From assembly GCA_905618805.1 (NCBI GenBank), contig CAJQSZ010000008.1, positions 1 to 64,000 on the forward strand: DNA of 64,000 nt. The letters run 5' to 3'. Every line of letters starts with the position of its first letter. Positions within the stretch are counted from its first letter, which is position 1. The notes beneath the pieces are model-generated. The model saw only the letters and a program-made list of their open reading frames with translations, searched no databases and was not told the DNA's origin. Positions 31,691 to 39,493 of this stretch are shown in pieces. A program made the position numbers and the translations under genes. Origin of the DNA: an uncultured Candidatus Pelagibacter sp. GTDB taxonomy: Bacteria; Pseudomonadota; Alphaproteobacteria; Pelagibacterales; Pelagibacteraceae.

Positions 31691-33367
31691 TTAAGTTGTT
31701 TTAATAGTCATTTTTCTCTGAACAATATACTGTTGAATCATTGTGAAGATATTGTTGAAGCTCCAATAGATAACAAGACCTGCAGGAAATGGCGCAAGAA
31801 TTACAGTTAGAAACACTGGGAAAAACATAAAAATTTTAGCCTGTATTGGATCTGGTGGGGTTGGGTTGAGCTTTTGTTGTATGAACATAGTGATACCCAT
31901 AATGATAGGCCACGCACCTATTAATAAGAAAGAGGGTGGGTCCCAAGGAATTAAACCAAAAACATTAAATAAAGACGTTGGATCTCTATCACTTAAGTCG
32001 TGTATCCACCCATAAAAAGGCATGTGTCTCATTTCAATAGTTACAAATAAAACTTTATATAAAGCAAAGAAAACTGGAATCTGAACTAGGATAGGTAGAC
32101 AACCACTCATGGGGTTAACTTTTTCTTTTTTATAAAGAGCCATCATTGATTGTTGTAATTTCACTTTATCATCTTTATGAATTTCTTTTAATCTAGCCAT
32201 TTCTGGAGCTAATAACTTCATCTTTCCCATCGATTTAAAGCTAAAGTTGGCAAGAGGAAAGAAAGCTAATCTAATACAAACTGTAACGGCGATAATTGCT
32301 AAACCGTAATTACCAAGCAATTTAAAGAAGTAGTCTAAAACAAAAAATAAAGGTTTAGTTATAAAATACATAAAACCCCAATCAATCGCTAGATCAAATT
32401 TATTGATATTTAAACTTTCAGCATAACCATCAATGACATTTACTCTTTTAGCCGCAACTATAATTTGAATTTTTTCTTCAATAGAACTGTTTGCTTTAAC
32501 CTCAATACCTTTTGTGGATATATAGTTAGCTCTAAATTTATTTTTATAGTCAAAAGTTGTTTTAAACTCCTTTCCGTTAGGAGGTATAACTGATGTAACC
32601 CAAAATTTATCTGAAATAGCAACAAATCCTTCTTGTGCAGTTTGAGTAAACTTTTTTTCTTGAATATCATCATAATCTTCTTCAATTAGCTGATCATCAA
32701 GTACGGATAGAAACCCTTCATGTAAAATGTAAAAACCAGATATTTCAGGTAATTTATTTCTAATTATTTGCCCATATGAATAAAAATTATAAGATTTATT
32801 TGATGTATTAATTATCTTTTCTTTTACAGTAAATAAGAATTGATTATCTAAACTTATATATTTTTCGAATGTAATGCCTTGAGAATTACTCCATGTTAAT
32901 TTTACAGGACTATTATTAGTTAATCTTTTATTTCCAGAAACTTTCCAAACAGTGGAAGCATCAGGTAGATCTATGTTTTTGTTAGTACTTACAAAGCCAC
33001 TTTCAATTAAGTACCCATCCTCAACATTCCTTGGGTTTAATAGAGTTATTTTATCACGTCCATTAAGTTCAACATTATATTCTTTAAAAGTTAAATCATC
33101 TATTGCCGCTCCTTTTAAAGAAATAGAGCCAACAACACTACCATTTTCAAATTGAATTCTATCATTTTCTTTTAAAGCATCTGTTCTTGAAAGTTTCACA
33201 AAGTTTTCATTTTTATCTAAACTAGGAGTATCGGTATTGTTTTCTATCTTTTTTTTTTCAGATAAATTTTGCTTGATGGTTGTGGGATCTGGTTGAAAAA
33301 AAAGAGAGTATAAAATTATAACTGCTGCTGATAACGATATTGCTGCTATTACATTTCTAGTATCCAT
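31691..33367 (-). CDS. yidC: membrane protein insertase YidC
   Basis: Inserts membrane proteins with or without SecYEG. 558 residues: an N-terminal transmembrane helix (about 6-24), a large periplasmic domain of the Gram-negative type (about 60-340), and five C-terminal membrane segments with the conserved cytoplasmic hairpin (MARLKEIHKDDKVKLQQ, NPMSGCLPILVQIPVFFALY). It shares a TAATG stop/start junction with yidD. The engB GTPase gene that usually separates yidC from argB in related genomes is not here. Confidence 0.97.
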   Translation of the reverse strand: MDTRNVIAAISLSAAVIILYSLFFQPDPTTIKQNLSEKKKIENNTDTPSLDKNENFVKLSRTDALKENDRIQFENGSVVGSISLKGAAIDDLTFKEYNVELNGRDKITLLNPRNVEDGYLIESGFVSTNKNIDLPDASTVWKVSGNKRLTNNSPVKLTWSNSQGITFEKYISLDNQFLFTVKEKIINTSNKSYNFYSYGQIIRNKLPEISGFYILHEGFLSVLDDQLIEEDYDDIQEKKFTQTAQEGFVAISDKFWVTSVIPPNGKEFKTTFDYKNKFRANYISTKGIEVKANSSIEEKIQIIVAAKRVNVIDGYAESLNINKFDLAIDWGFMYFITKPLFFVLDYFFKLLGNYGLAIIAVTVCIRLAFFPLANFSFKSMGKMKLLAPEMARLKEIHKDDKVKLQQSMMALYKKEKVNPMSGCLPILVQIPVFFALYKVLFVTIEMRHMPFYGWIHDLSDRDPTSLFNVFGLIPWDPPSFLLIGAWPIIMGITMFIQQKLNPTPPDPIQAKIFMFFPVFLTVILAPFPAGLVIYWSFNNIFTMIQQYIVQRKMTIKTT

Positions 33368-33618
33368 TATTTCTTAGCCTTAAATTCTTTATTTACTGGA
33401 TCAAATCCTTCGCTACCACCCAATATTTTAATAGGGTGACACGAGAAGATTCTTTTTGTGCTTTTTGAGATTCCCTTAATGAGTCCATATACTCTTAAGC
33501 ATTCAATGGTATATTCAGAACATGTTGGAAGATATCTACATGAAGGAGTCAAGTAAGGGCTAATAACCATTTTATAAAATTTGATCAGGCCAATTAAAAT
33601 GTTTGATATAATATTCAT
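33367..33618 (-). CDS. yidD: membrane protein insertion efficiency factor YidD
   Basis: An 83-residue amphipathic protein with the conserved YLTPSCRYLPTCSEY three-cysteine motif, G-S-EG-DPV near the end and an N-terminal helix. It assists YidC-dependent insertion at the inner membrane. It is joined to rnpA and yidC by one-base TAATG overlaps, in the invariant rpmH-rnpA-yidD-yidC order. Confidence 0.96.
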   Translation of the reverse strand: MNIISNILIGLIKFYKMVISPYLTPSCRYLPTCSEYTIECLRVYGLIKGISKSTKRIFSCHPIKILGGSEGFDPVNKEFKAKK

Positions 33619-33962
33619 TACTTAATCTTTTCTATGTCTTGAAATAAAGTATCTTTTATTATCGTATATTCATTGTTTAGCATAGTTATTTTCGCAATCA
33701 CGAGGTAAGAATAGTTAAAGTTTATTGATATATTTTTTACAGCCTCGTTCATAATGTTTCTTAATCTTCTTTTAACTTTATTTCTTTTTACCGCACCACG
33801 GATTAGTTTTTTTTTAGCTACAAAGCTGATGTTTAGTTTTTTATTATCCTTGTCCACAAGAGGACCAAAAAATACAGTGATATATTTATTTGAGATTTTT
33901 TTCTTCTTAAGTAAATTTTTGAAATCTTCGTCTTTAGAAAGAGCAACAATTTTGCTTTTCAT
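33618..33962 (-). CDS. rnpA: ribonuclease P protein component
   Basis: Protein cofactor of RNase P, which matures tRNA 5' ends. The 114 residues carry the diagnostic RGAVKRNKVKRRLRN stretch and the central cleft strand (YITVFFGP). It is 10 bp after rpmH and overlaps yidD by one base. RNase P RNA itself is not in the window. Confidence 0.95.
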   Translation of the reverse strand: MKSKIVALSKDEDFKNLLKKKKISNKYITVFFGPLVDKDNKKLNISFVAKKKLIRGAVKRNKVKRRLRNIMNEAVKNISINFNYSYLVIAKITMLNNEYTIIKDTLFQDIEKIK

Positions 33963-33972
33963 TTAGTCTAGT

Positions 33973-34137
33973 TTATTTGCCTTTTGGCTTTTTTTGAGTA
34001 GATGATACCGTAAGATCCTTACGTCCTTTATCACGTCTTCTTTTAAGAAGTTTTTTTCCACCTTTAGTTGCCATCTTAGATCTGAAACCATGTTTTTTAA
34101 GACGCTTTCCAACTTTGGGCTGATATGTTCTTTTCAT
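33973..34137 (-). CDS. rpmH: 50S ribosomal protein L34
   Basis: A 54-residue ribosomal protein read from ATG at 34135-34137 to TAA at 33973-33975. Residues 1-44 match the family ([38 protein letters not shown]). Most bacterial L34 proteins stop near 44; this one has about ten more residues, Ser/Thr/Gln then KKPKGK. It starts the rpmH-rnpA-yidD-yidC run and has a recognisable promoter upstream. Confidence 0.95.
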   Translation of the reverse strand: MKRTYQPKVGKRLKKHGFRSKMATKGGKKLLKRRRDKGRKDLTVSSTQKKPKGK

Positions 34138-34169
34138 AGGATTTATTTAAGTTTTTTTAAATTTCGCTC

Positions 34170-34198
34170 TTTATAGTAATTATATGTATAAATAGCAA
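34170..34198 (-). promoter_or_regulatory. sigma70-type promoter of rpmH
   Basis: On the minus strand, TTGCTA (34193-34198) is followed by exactly 17 nt and TATAAA (34170-34175). The expected start of transcription is near 34163, leaving a short 5' leader before the rpmH ATG at 34137. Good spacing and four of six -35 matches, but the AT-rich background makes chance matches common. Confidence 0.5.
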
Positions 34199-34229
34199 AT
34201 AGAAGATTTTATAATACCATCTGTTAATT

Positions 34230-34949
34230 ATGGAAAAATCAAAAAAAGTTAAGATAATTTTAGGTTTATTTTATCTTCTAGTTGTTTCATCATTTTTATA
34301 CTTTTTTTTATCAAAATTCACCCTTGAAGAATTAACCAGTTACGAATTTATTAAAAATAACAGGGATTATTTTTTTGGATTAAAGCAAACTAACTTATTT
34401 TTAATTTCTTTAATATTCTTAATATCCACAATTGTTTGGGTTGTCATGGCTGGATTTGGTGTGCCTGTTGCACTCCTAGCGGGGTTTATTTTTGGTAAGT
34501 GGTTTGGAATATTTATTTTAATAATTGGAATGACTATTGGTGCAACAATTTTATATATGCTTGGTAATTATTTTTTTAAAGAATTAATTAAAGAAAAATT
34601 TCTAAAAAGATTTAAAAATTTAGAAATAAAATTTAAAAAATCAGAATTTATTTATCTTTTAGCTTATAGGTTTATAGGAGGAATTCCTTTTGCACTGTCA
34701 AATGTATTGCCTTGTATTTTTAATGTTAGATTAAGCAATTTTTTTTGGGCAACATTAATAGGACTAATGCCACAATTATTTTTAGTTGTATCAATTGGAA
34801 GTGGACTTGAAAAAATTATAGAACAAAATTTAGAAGCTCCAAGAATTATAGATTTAATATATTCACCAGACATATATATTCCAATGCTTGGGTTCATGAC
34901 CTTAATAATAGTTACAATTATTGCTAAAAAATTTTTCTATAAAAAATAA
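34230..34949 (+). CDS. VTT/TVP38-TMEM64 family membrane protein
   Basis: A 239-residue inner-membrane protein with an N-terminal helix (about 8-27), several further hydrophobic segments and the VTT-domain signatures FGVPVALLAGFIFGKWFG, GATILYMLG and YRFIGGIPFALSN. DedA/TVP38 proteins are implicated in membrane homeostasis and lipid flipping; the substrate here is unknown. It is divergent from rpmH. Its 3' end is 2 bp from the encoded CCA of the opposite-strand tRNA-Thr. Confidence 0.85.
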   Translation: MEKSKKVKIILGLFYLLVVSSFLYFFLSKFTLEELTSYEFIKNNRDYFFGLKQTNLFLISLIFLISTIVWVVMAGFGVPVALLAGFIFGKWFGIFILIIGMTIGATILYMLGNYFFKELIKEKFLKRFKNLEIKFKKSEFIYLLAYRFIGGIPFALSNVLPCIFNVRLSNFFWATLIGLMPQLFLVVSIGSGLEKIIEQNLEAPRIIDLIYSPDIYIPMLGFMTLIIVTIIAKKFFYKK

Positions 34950-34951
34950 TC

Positions 34952-35025
34952 TGGTGCCCCCACCAAGAATCGAACTTGAAATTTATCCTTACCATGGACA
35001 TGTTATACCATTTAACTACAGGGGC
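34952..35025 (-). tRNA. tRNA-Thr(GGT)
   Basis: Read on the minus strand: acceptor GCCCCTG pairs with TGGGGGC (two G-U pairs), D stem GTT/AAC, anticodon stem TGTCC/GGATA around loop ATGGTAA, T arm TCAAG/CTTGG. Anticodon GGT, discriminator A73 and encoded CCA. G1-C72, C2-G71 and G34-G35-U36 are the bacterial threonine identity elements. The D arm looks glycine-like, but the anticodon and A73 argue for threonine. Confidence 0.92.
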
Positions 35026-35035
35026 TATTATGGTA

Positions 35036-35070
35036 TTTATTGTAGTATTACTGTAATAAATCATTTTTTT
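35036..35070 (+). terminator. intrinsic terminator after VTT gene
   Basis: TTTATTGTAGT (35036-35046) pairs with ACTGTAATAAA (35050-35060): an 11-bp stem with two G-U pairs and a 3-nt loop, then TCATTTTTTT (35061-35070). The T-run follows only on the plus strand, so it would end transcripts from the VTT gene after they cross the antisense tRNA-Thr. This is the clearest terminator in the window. Confidence 0.65.
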
Positions 35071-35128
35071 CAAAATATTGCCTTAATTTTTTTCAAATAA
35101 TGATTTATATCTAGCATAGGATATTTTT

Positions 35129-35326
35129 ATGGGAATTCATTATGATTATAAATCTACAAAAGGCAACAAGCTGATGGAGAAGCAAGCTAAGAGAGAAAAG
35201 AAGCTTGCTGAAAAAAGAGCAAAACGTGAAGCTAAAGAGGGTCCAAGAGCAGAAGAAGAGCCAGAGAAAACTTTAGATGCATCAAAGCCTATCACTTTAG
35301 ATTTTTTAACTAATCCAGATAAATAA
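35129..35326 (+). CDS. small Lys/Glu-rich protein
   Basis: A 65-residue highly charged protein. It has an ordered-looking N terminus (MGIHYDYKSTKGNK), then a helical stretch of alternating lysine, arginine, glutamate and alanine, then a short hydrophobic end (ITLDFLTNPDK). No catalytic motif or membrane segment. Nucleic-acid binding or a structural role is possible, but nothing shows it. Its stop overlaps the next start by one base (TAATG). Confidence 0.72.
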   Translation: MGIHYDYKSTKGNKLMEKQAKREKKLAEKRAKREAKEGPRAEEEPEKTLDASKPITLDFLTNPDK

Positions 35327-35427
35327 TGAGTGGTAAAGAAAAAAATGAAAGATTAAGTTTAGCTCTAAAAAAGAATCTTAAAAAAAGAAAAATTTCTCAA
35401 AAAAAAAACAAGAAGAAAAGTAAATAA
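35326..35427 (+). CDS. 33-residue basic micro-protein
   Basis: ATG at 35326-35328 shares its A with the TAA of the preceding gene, and its own TAA at 35425-35427 shares its last A with the dcd ATG. The frame encodes 33 residues, almost half of them lysine, in two runs (KKNLKKRK and KKNKKKSK). An ORF fitted by one-base overlaps at both ends is unlikely to be chance. Function is unknown; such a polycation could bind RNA or DNA. Confidence 0.6.
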   Translation: MSGKEKNERLSLALKKNLKKRKISQKKNKKKSK

Positions 35428-35984
35428 TGTCAGTACTTTCAGATAAATCTATAAGAAAACTTGCACTCGAAGAGGCTATGATTTTTCCTTTTATAGACAA
35501 ACAAATAAGAGATGGTAAAATTTCTTATGGTCTAAGTTCATTTGGCTATGATGCGAGAGTAGCTGATGAATTTAAAATATTTCACAATGTAAACTCTTCT
35601 ATTGTTGATCCCAAAAAATTTACTTCAGATAATTTTGTTACAAAGAAAAGCTCTGAATATATTATAATTCCACCAAATTCCTTTGCTCTAGGAACTACAA
35701 TAGAGGTTTTTAAAATTCCAAGAAATATTATGTGTATTGTTGTTGGTAAAAGTACATATGCGAGAACTGGAATTATAGTTAACGTAACACCAATTGAATC
35801 AGAATTTTTTGGTACCGTAACTCTAGAATTTTCAAATACCACTCCACTACCAGCAAAAATATATGCAAATGAAGGAGTTGCCCAATTTTTATTCCTAAAA
35901 GGAGATCAGGCTCCAGAAACTTCATATGCTGATCGTAAAGGTAAATATATGGGTCAAACTGGAGTAACTTTACCAAAAGTATAA
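35427..35984 (+). CDS. dcd: dCTP deaminase
   Basis: Converts dCTP to dUTP, the first step in dTTP supply from cytosine nucleotides. 185 residues with [13 protein letters not shown], the catalytic-site segment [27 protein letters not shown] and the C-terminal lid [10 protein letters not shown]. The start is coupled to the micro-protein by TAATG. murA begins 2 bp after the stop. Confidence 0.96.
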   Translation: MSVLSDKSIRKLALEEAMIFPFIDKQIRDGKISYGLSSFGYDARVADEFKIFHNVNSSIVDPKKFTSDNFVTKKSSEYIIIPPNSFALGTTIEVFKIPRNIMCIVVGKSTYARTGIIVNVTPIESEFFGTVTLEFSNTTPLPAKIYANEGVAQFLFLKGDQAPETSYADRKGKYMGQTGVTLPKV

Positions 35985-35986
35985 TC

Positions 35987-37240
35987 ATGAAAAAACTGGA
36001 AGTCTTTGGAGCAGCAAAGCTCAAGGGACAAATTAGAATTTCGGGATCTAAAAATGCGTCTCTGCCAATCTTGGCTGCCACCTTATTGTCTGACAAAAAA
36101 ATATTTTTAACAAACCTACCTAAGGTAAAAGATATTGAGACAATGGTACTATTATTAAAGTCTTTAGGTTCTACTATTGAAGATAATAAAAAAACACTAA
36201 CTATTAACAACAACAAACAAACTAAAACTTTTGCAGCTTATAATCTGGTTAAAACTATGAGAGCAGGAATATTAGTTTTGGGCCCATTACTTGCAAAGTT
36301 TGGTAAAGCAAAAGTATCTTTACCAGGTGGTTGTGCGATTGGTTCAAGGCCAGTTGATATTCACTTACAAGCTTTATCAAAACTTGGAGTAAAATATAAA
36401 ATTATCCAAGGATATGTTCATGCAAACGCTCCCAGAGGGTTAGTTGGAGCAAATATTAAATTTCCAAAAATTTCAGTTGGTGCTACTGAAAATTTAATTA
36501 TTGCAGCATGTCTAGCTAATGGAAAAACAACATTATCAAATTGTGCAATAGAGCCTGAGATTAAAGACTTGGTTAATTTTTTAATTAAGATGAAATGCAA
36601 TATTAAATGGACTTCAAAAAGAACTATTAAGATTAATGGAGTAAACAATCTTAGTGAAACAAAATATGAAGTAATGCCAGATAGAATAGAAGCAGGAACC
36701 TATTTAATTGCAGCCGCCTTAACAGAGGGAAATTTAAAGATTGTAGGAATAGATCCAAAAATTATTAGTACAGAAATTGATATTTTAAAAAAAGTAGGTG
36801 CAAAAATTATTAAAAAAAAAAATGAAATATTAATTCAAGGAAGTAAGAAAATTAAAAATATAAATATTAAAACATCTCCTTATCCTGGTTTTCCAACAGA
36901 TTTACAAGCACAAATGATGGTCCTATTATGCAAAGCTAATAAAAAATCTTTTATTAGAGAAGAAATATTTGAAAATAGATTTATGCATGTAGCGGAGTTA
37001 AACAGAATGGGAGCAAAAATTTCTGTCAAAGGAAATAAAGCAACAATAGAGGGAAATATTAAATTTGAAGCAGCAGAATTAATGGCAACAGATTTAAGAG
37101 CATCTGTCTCCTTAATACTTGCAGCACTTGCTTCTAAAGGAAAGTCTATAATTAATAGAATATATCATCTTGATAGAGGGTATGAGAGCATAGAAAAGAA
37201 GCTAAAAAAGATAGGTGCTAAGATTAGAAGAATCAATTAA
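35987..37240 (+). CDS. murA: UDP-GlcNAc 1-carboxyvinyltransferase
   Basis: First committed step of peptidoglycan synthesis, transferring enolpyruvate from PEP to UDP-GlcNAc in the cytosol. The 417 residues have the usual start (KLKGQIRISGSKNASLPI), the catalytic Cys in PGGCAIGSRPVDIH, and the DLRASVSLILAAL stretch. It shares a TAATG junction with the DUF2948 gene, the conserved murA-DUF2948-hisD alphaproteobacterial order. Confidence 0.97.
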   Translation: MKKLEVFGAAKLKGQIRISGSKNASLPILAATLLSDKKIFLTNLPKVKDIETMVLLLKSLGSTIEDNKKTLTINNNKQTKTFAAYNLVKTMRAGILVLGPLLAKFGKAKVSLPGGCAIGSRPVDIHLQALSKLGVKYKIIQGYVHANAPRGLVGANIKFPKISVGATENLIIAACLANGKTTLSNCAIEPEIKDLVNFLIKMKCNIKWTSKRTIKINGVNNLSETKYEVMPDRIEAGTYLIAAALTEGNLKIVGIDPKIISTEIDILKKVGAKIIKKKNEILIQGSKKIKNINIKTSPYPGFPTDLQAQMMVLLCKANKKSFIREEIFENRFMHVAELNRMGAKISVKGNKATIEGNIKFEAAELMATDLRASVSLILAALASKGKSIINRIYHLDRGYESIEKKLKKIGAKIRRIN

Positions 37241-37635
37241 TGGAAAAAAAATATTTATCAAAAATTATTGCAAACGATAATGAGGGATTACAAATGATTT
37301 CAGCTTGTTGTGCGGGAGCTGAAATTAAAGTTAGTGATATCAAATACCTCCAAACAAATAAGGTTTTTTTGTTATCCCTAAAGCGTACTAAAATTGAAAC
37401 AAAAAATGAGGGTAAAAAAGTAAATAGTATCTGTAAATTTGAATTTGTGGATAGTGTTAAATCTAAAAATATAAAGCAAGGTGATTTTAATCAAAAACTT
37501 GAATTGATAACTATGGATTACCTAAAAAATAAAGATAATTATGAGATAAGCTTAATCTTTACTAATAATGCATATATAACTTTATCGACAGAAATAATTG
37601 AAGTAACCCTAGATGATCAAAACAAAATTGATTAA
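37240..37635 (+). CDS. DUF2948 family protein
   Basis: A 131-residue protein recognised mainly by position between murA and hisD and by the pattern of a DUF2948 start (DNEGLQMISACCAGAEIK) with LLSLKR and KFEFVDSVKSKNI segments. No catalytic residues are known. It overlaps both neighbours by one base. Function is not established. Confidence 0.75.
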   Translation: MEKKYLSKIIANDNEGLQMISACCAGAEIKVSDIKYLQTNKVFLLSLKRTKIETKNEGKKVNSICKFEFVDSVKSKNIKQGDFNQKLELITMDYLKNKDNYEISLIFTNNAYITLSTEIIEVTLDDQNKID

Positions 37636-38921
37636 TGATTAAGATATTAGACAGTAAAATTAAAAATTTTGATGTAGCTTTAGATAAATTGCTGTCTAAA
37701 CGAAAAAATAAAGTTCAGTTTAACTCAGTTTCAGTTATTAAAATTATTAAAGATGTTAAAAAAAATGGTGATAAGGCTGTTTTAAAATATGAGAAAAGGT
37801 TTAATAAAAATAGTATCATTATTCCAAATCCTAAGAAAATAACTAAAACCATAAAATCTCTAGACTTAAAGATTAAAAAGGCAATTGATCTTGCTTATAA
37901 TCGAATTTATAAATTTCACTCTTTGCAGAAATTTAATGATATCTCTTACACAGATAAACTACAAAATAAATTAGAATATAAATATATTCCAATTTCATCG
38001 GTTGCAATTTATGTGCCAGGCTCAACAGCTTCATACCCATCAAGTGTTTTAATGAATGCAATTCCAGCCCTTGTTGCGGGTGTTAAAAGATTGGTGATGA
38101 TTAATCCAGGTCAAAAAGGTAATCAAAATCCAGCAGTATTGTATGCTGCAAGAAAATGTAAAGTTAAAGAGATCTATTCAATAGGTGGGCCTTCAGCGAT
38201 TGCAGCAGTTGCATATGGTACTAAAAAAATTAAAAAAGTAGATAAAATTGTTGGCCCTGGAAATTCTTATGTAGCAGCAGCTAAAAAAGAAGTTTTTGGT
38301 GACGTTGGAATTGAAGGGATGATTGCTGGACCCTCCGAGGTGACAATTGTCTGTGATAAGTTTTCAAATCCAGAATGGATTGCAAGTGATCTTATAGGAC
38401 AAGCAGAACACGATAATCTTGCTCAATGTATTTTAATTTCAAAAGATAAATTAATTATAAAAAAAGTTAATAAAGAAATTAAAAAACAATTGAAAGATTT
38501 ACCAAGAAAAATAATTGCAAAAAATAGTTTAATCAATAATGGAATCTTAATTTATATGCAGTCTGATCAAAAAATTATTGATACTGTAAATAAAATTGCA
38601 CCAGAGCATCTGGAACTTAATATTAAAAACTATAAAAAAATAGTTGGAAAAATTAAAAATGCAGGGTCTATTTGTCTAGGCAAATATGCCGTTATGGCTA
38701 TGACAGATTATAATGTTGGTTCTAATCACGTATTACCAACTAATTCGTCAGCAAGATATTCAAGTGGTATTAGTGTTAATGAATTTTACAAAAGAATTTC
38801 ATATATAAACCTATCAAAAAAAGGGATTGTAACGCTTGGCCCATCAGTTATAACACTTGCAAACTACGAGAGTTTAGTGGGACACGCTAGATCAGTAGAA
38901 AAAAGAATTAGGAGTAAATAA
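37635..38921 (+). CDS. hisD: histidinol dehydrogenase
   Basis: Oxidises histidinol to histidine in two NAD-dependent steps. 428 residues with [20 protein letters not shown], the zinc ligands in [10 protein letters not shown] (Gln, His), the Asp in [13 protein letters not shown] and the late His in [10 protein letters not shown], and catalytic APEHLEL. The other local his genes, hisZ and hisG, lie 2 kb downstream. Confidence 0.97.
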   Translation: MIKILDSKIKNFDVALDKLLSKRKNKVQFNSVSVIKIIKDVKKNGDKAVLKYEKRFNKNSIIIPNPKKITKTIKSLDLKIKKAIDLAYNRIYKFHSLQKFNDISYTDKLQNKLEYKYIPISSVAIYVPGSTASYPSSVLMNAIPALVAGVKRLVMINPGQKGNQNPAVLYAARKCKVKEIYSIGGPSAIAAVAYGTKKIKKVDKIVGPGNSYVAAAKKEVFGDVGIEGMIAGPSEVTIVCDKFSNPEWIASDLIGQAEHDNLAQCILISKDKLIIKKVNKEIKKQLKDLPRKIIAKNSLINNGILIYMQSDQKIIDTVNKIAPEHLELNIKNYKKIVGKIKNAGSICLGKYAVMAMTDYNVGSNHVLPTNSSARYSSGISVNEFYKRISYINLSKKGIVTLGPSVITLANYESLVGHARSVEKRIRSK

Positions 38922-38923
38922 AT

Positions 38924-39139
38924 TTGTCAAAACAAGAAATGCTGTCGTTCTCAGGAATTGTTGAGGATCTACTTCCAAACGCAATGTTCAGAGTTAAATT
39001 AGAAAATGGCCATATTGTTACAGCGCATGCTGCTGGCAAATTACGTAAGAATAGAATTAGAGTACTCCAAGGTGATAAGGTTCAAGTAGAAATGACGCCT
39101 TACGATTTGACCAAAGGTCGTATCACTTTTAGAGGTTAG
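38924..39139 (+). CDS. infA: translation initiation factor IF-1
   Basis: OB-fold factor that occupies the 30S A site. The 71 residues match the family closely ([56 protein letters not shown]). The start is TTG at 38924, two bases after hisD; the only nearby ATG (residue 6) would remove conserved N-terminal residues. It is followed 5 bp later by tRNA-Phe. Confidence 0.95.
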   Translation: MSKQEMLSFSGIVEDLLPNAMFRVKLENGHIVTAHAAGKLRKNRIRVLQGDKVQVEMTPYDLTKGRITFRG

Positions 39140-39144
39140 TATGG

Positions 39145-39220
39145 GGCCCTGTAGCTCAGTTGGTAGAGCATCGGATTGAAAATCCGTGTGTCACTGGTTC
39201 GAGTCCAGTTGGGGCCACCA
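39145..39220 (+). tRNA. tRNA-Phe(GAA)
   Basis: Acceptor GGCCCTG (39145-39151) pairs with TGGGGCC (39210-39216), including two G-U pairs, then A73 and CCA. D arm GCTC/GAGC, anticodon loop TTGAAAA with anticodon GAA, T arm ACTGG/CCAGT. A further CCA (39221-39223) follows directly, giving ACCACCA in the DNA. The 27-43 pair is U-U. It lies just after infA and is probably cut from the same transcript. Confidence 0.96.
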
Positions 39221-39412
39221 CCATCACCCTAAAAAATTTTTTAAATTATTATTGAATATTATTTAGAATTGTTTAAAAGACTGCCAATGATTATGAATAT
39301 TACATACAGAGAGACTTCAAGAAGTACTCACAGAGTTTGCTTACATAGCCTGTAGGCTATTTATTTATAATATAATTTTAATCCACACAAAAATAATATA
39401 AAAACAAGGAAT
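39221..39412 (+). other. 192-bp gap between tRNA-Phe and tRNA-His
   Basis: No open frame of note. It begins with the second CCA, holds a short AT-rich stretch, a small ACTTCAAGAAGT palindrome near 39314 and the hairpin listed separately at 39345-39366. A TATAAT at 39371-39376, about 37 bp before tRNA-His, could be its -10 box, but no good -35 is seen. I do not recognise a structured RNA. Confidence 0.5.
39345..39366 (+). terminator. probable terminator after tRNA-Phe
   Basis: ATAGCC (39345-39350), loop TGTA, GGCTAT (39355-39360), then TTATTT. A 6-bp stem with the highest local G/C content and a T-rich tail would separate the hisD-infA-tRNA-Phe transcript from tRNA-His-hisS. The tail is short and interrupted, so termination may be partial. 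Confidence 0.45.
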
Positions 39413-39487
39413 GCCTGCGTAGTATAACGGTTAGTACGATAGTTTGTGGAACTATAGGATTTGGTTCGATTCCAAGCGCGGGTACCA
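39413..39487 (+). tRNA. tRNA-His(GTG), lacking encoded G-1
   Basis: Acceptor GCCTGCG (39413-39419) pairs with CGCGGGT (39477-39483), giving a G1-U72 wobble. The base before G1 is T, and the discriminator is A73, so the normal bacterial G-1:C73 pair is absent. D stem GTA/TAC, anticodon stem ATAGT/ACTAT, loop TTGTGGA with anticodon GTG and G37, T arm TTTGG/CCAAG, CCA encoded. This is the alphaproteobacterial type of tRNA-His. It ends 6 nt before hisS. Confidence 0.93.
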
Positions 39488-39493
39488 AAAAAA

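Noticed and set aside
34952-35025. tRNA-Gly reading of the minus-strand tRNA
   Set aside because: The D arm is glycine-like, but a glycine anticodon cannot be placed in the loop with U33, and A73 with GGT fits threonine.
39461-39493. Upstream in-frame start for hisS
   Set aside because: It lies within tRNA-His, and HisRS homology begins after the ATG at 39494.
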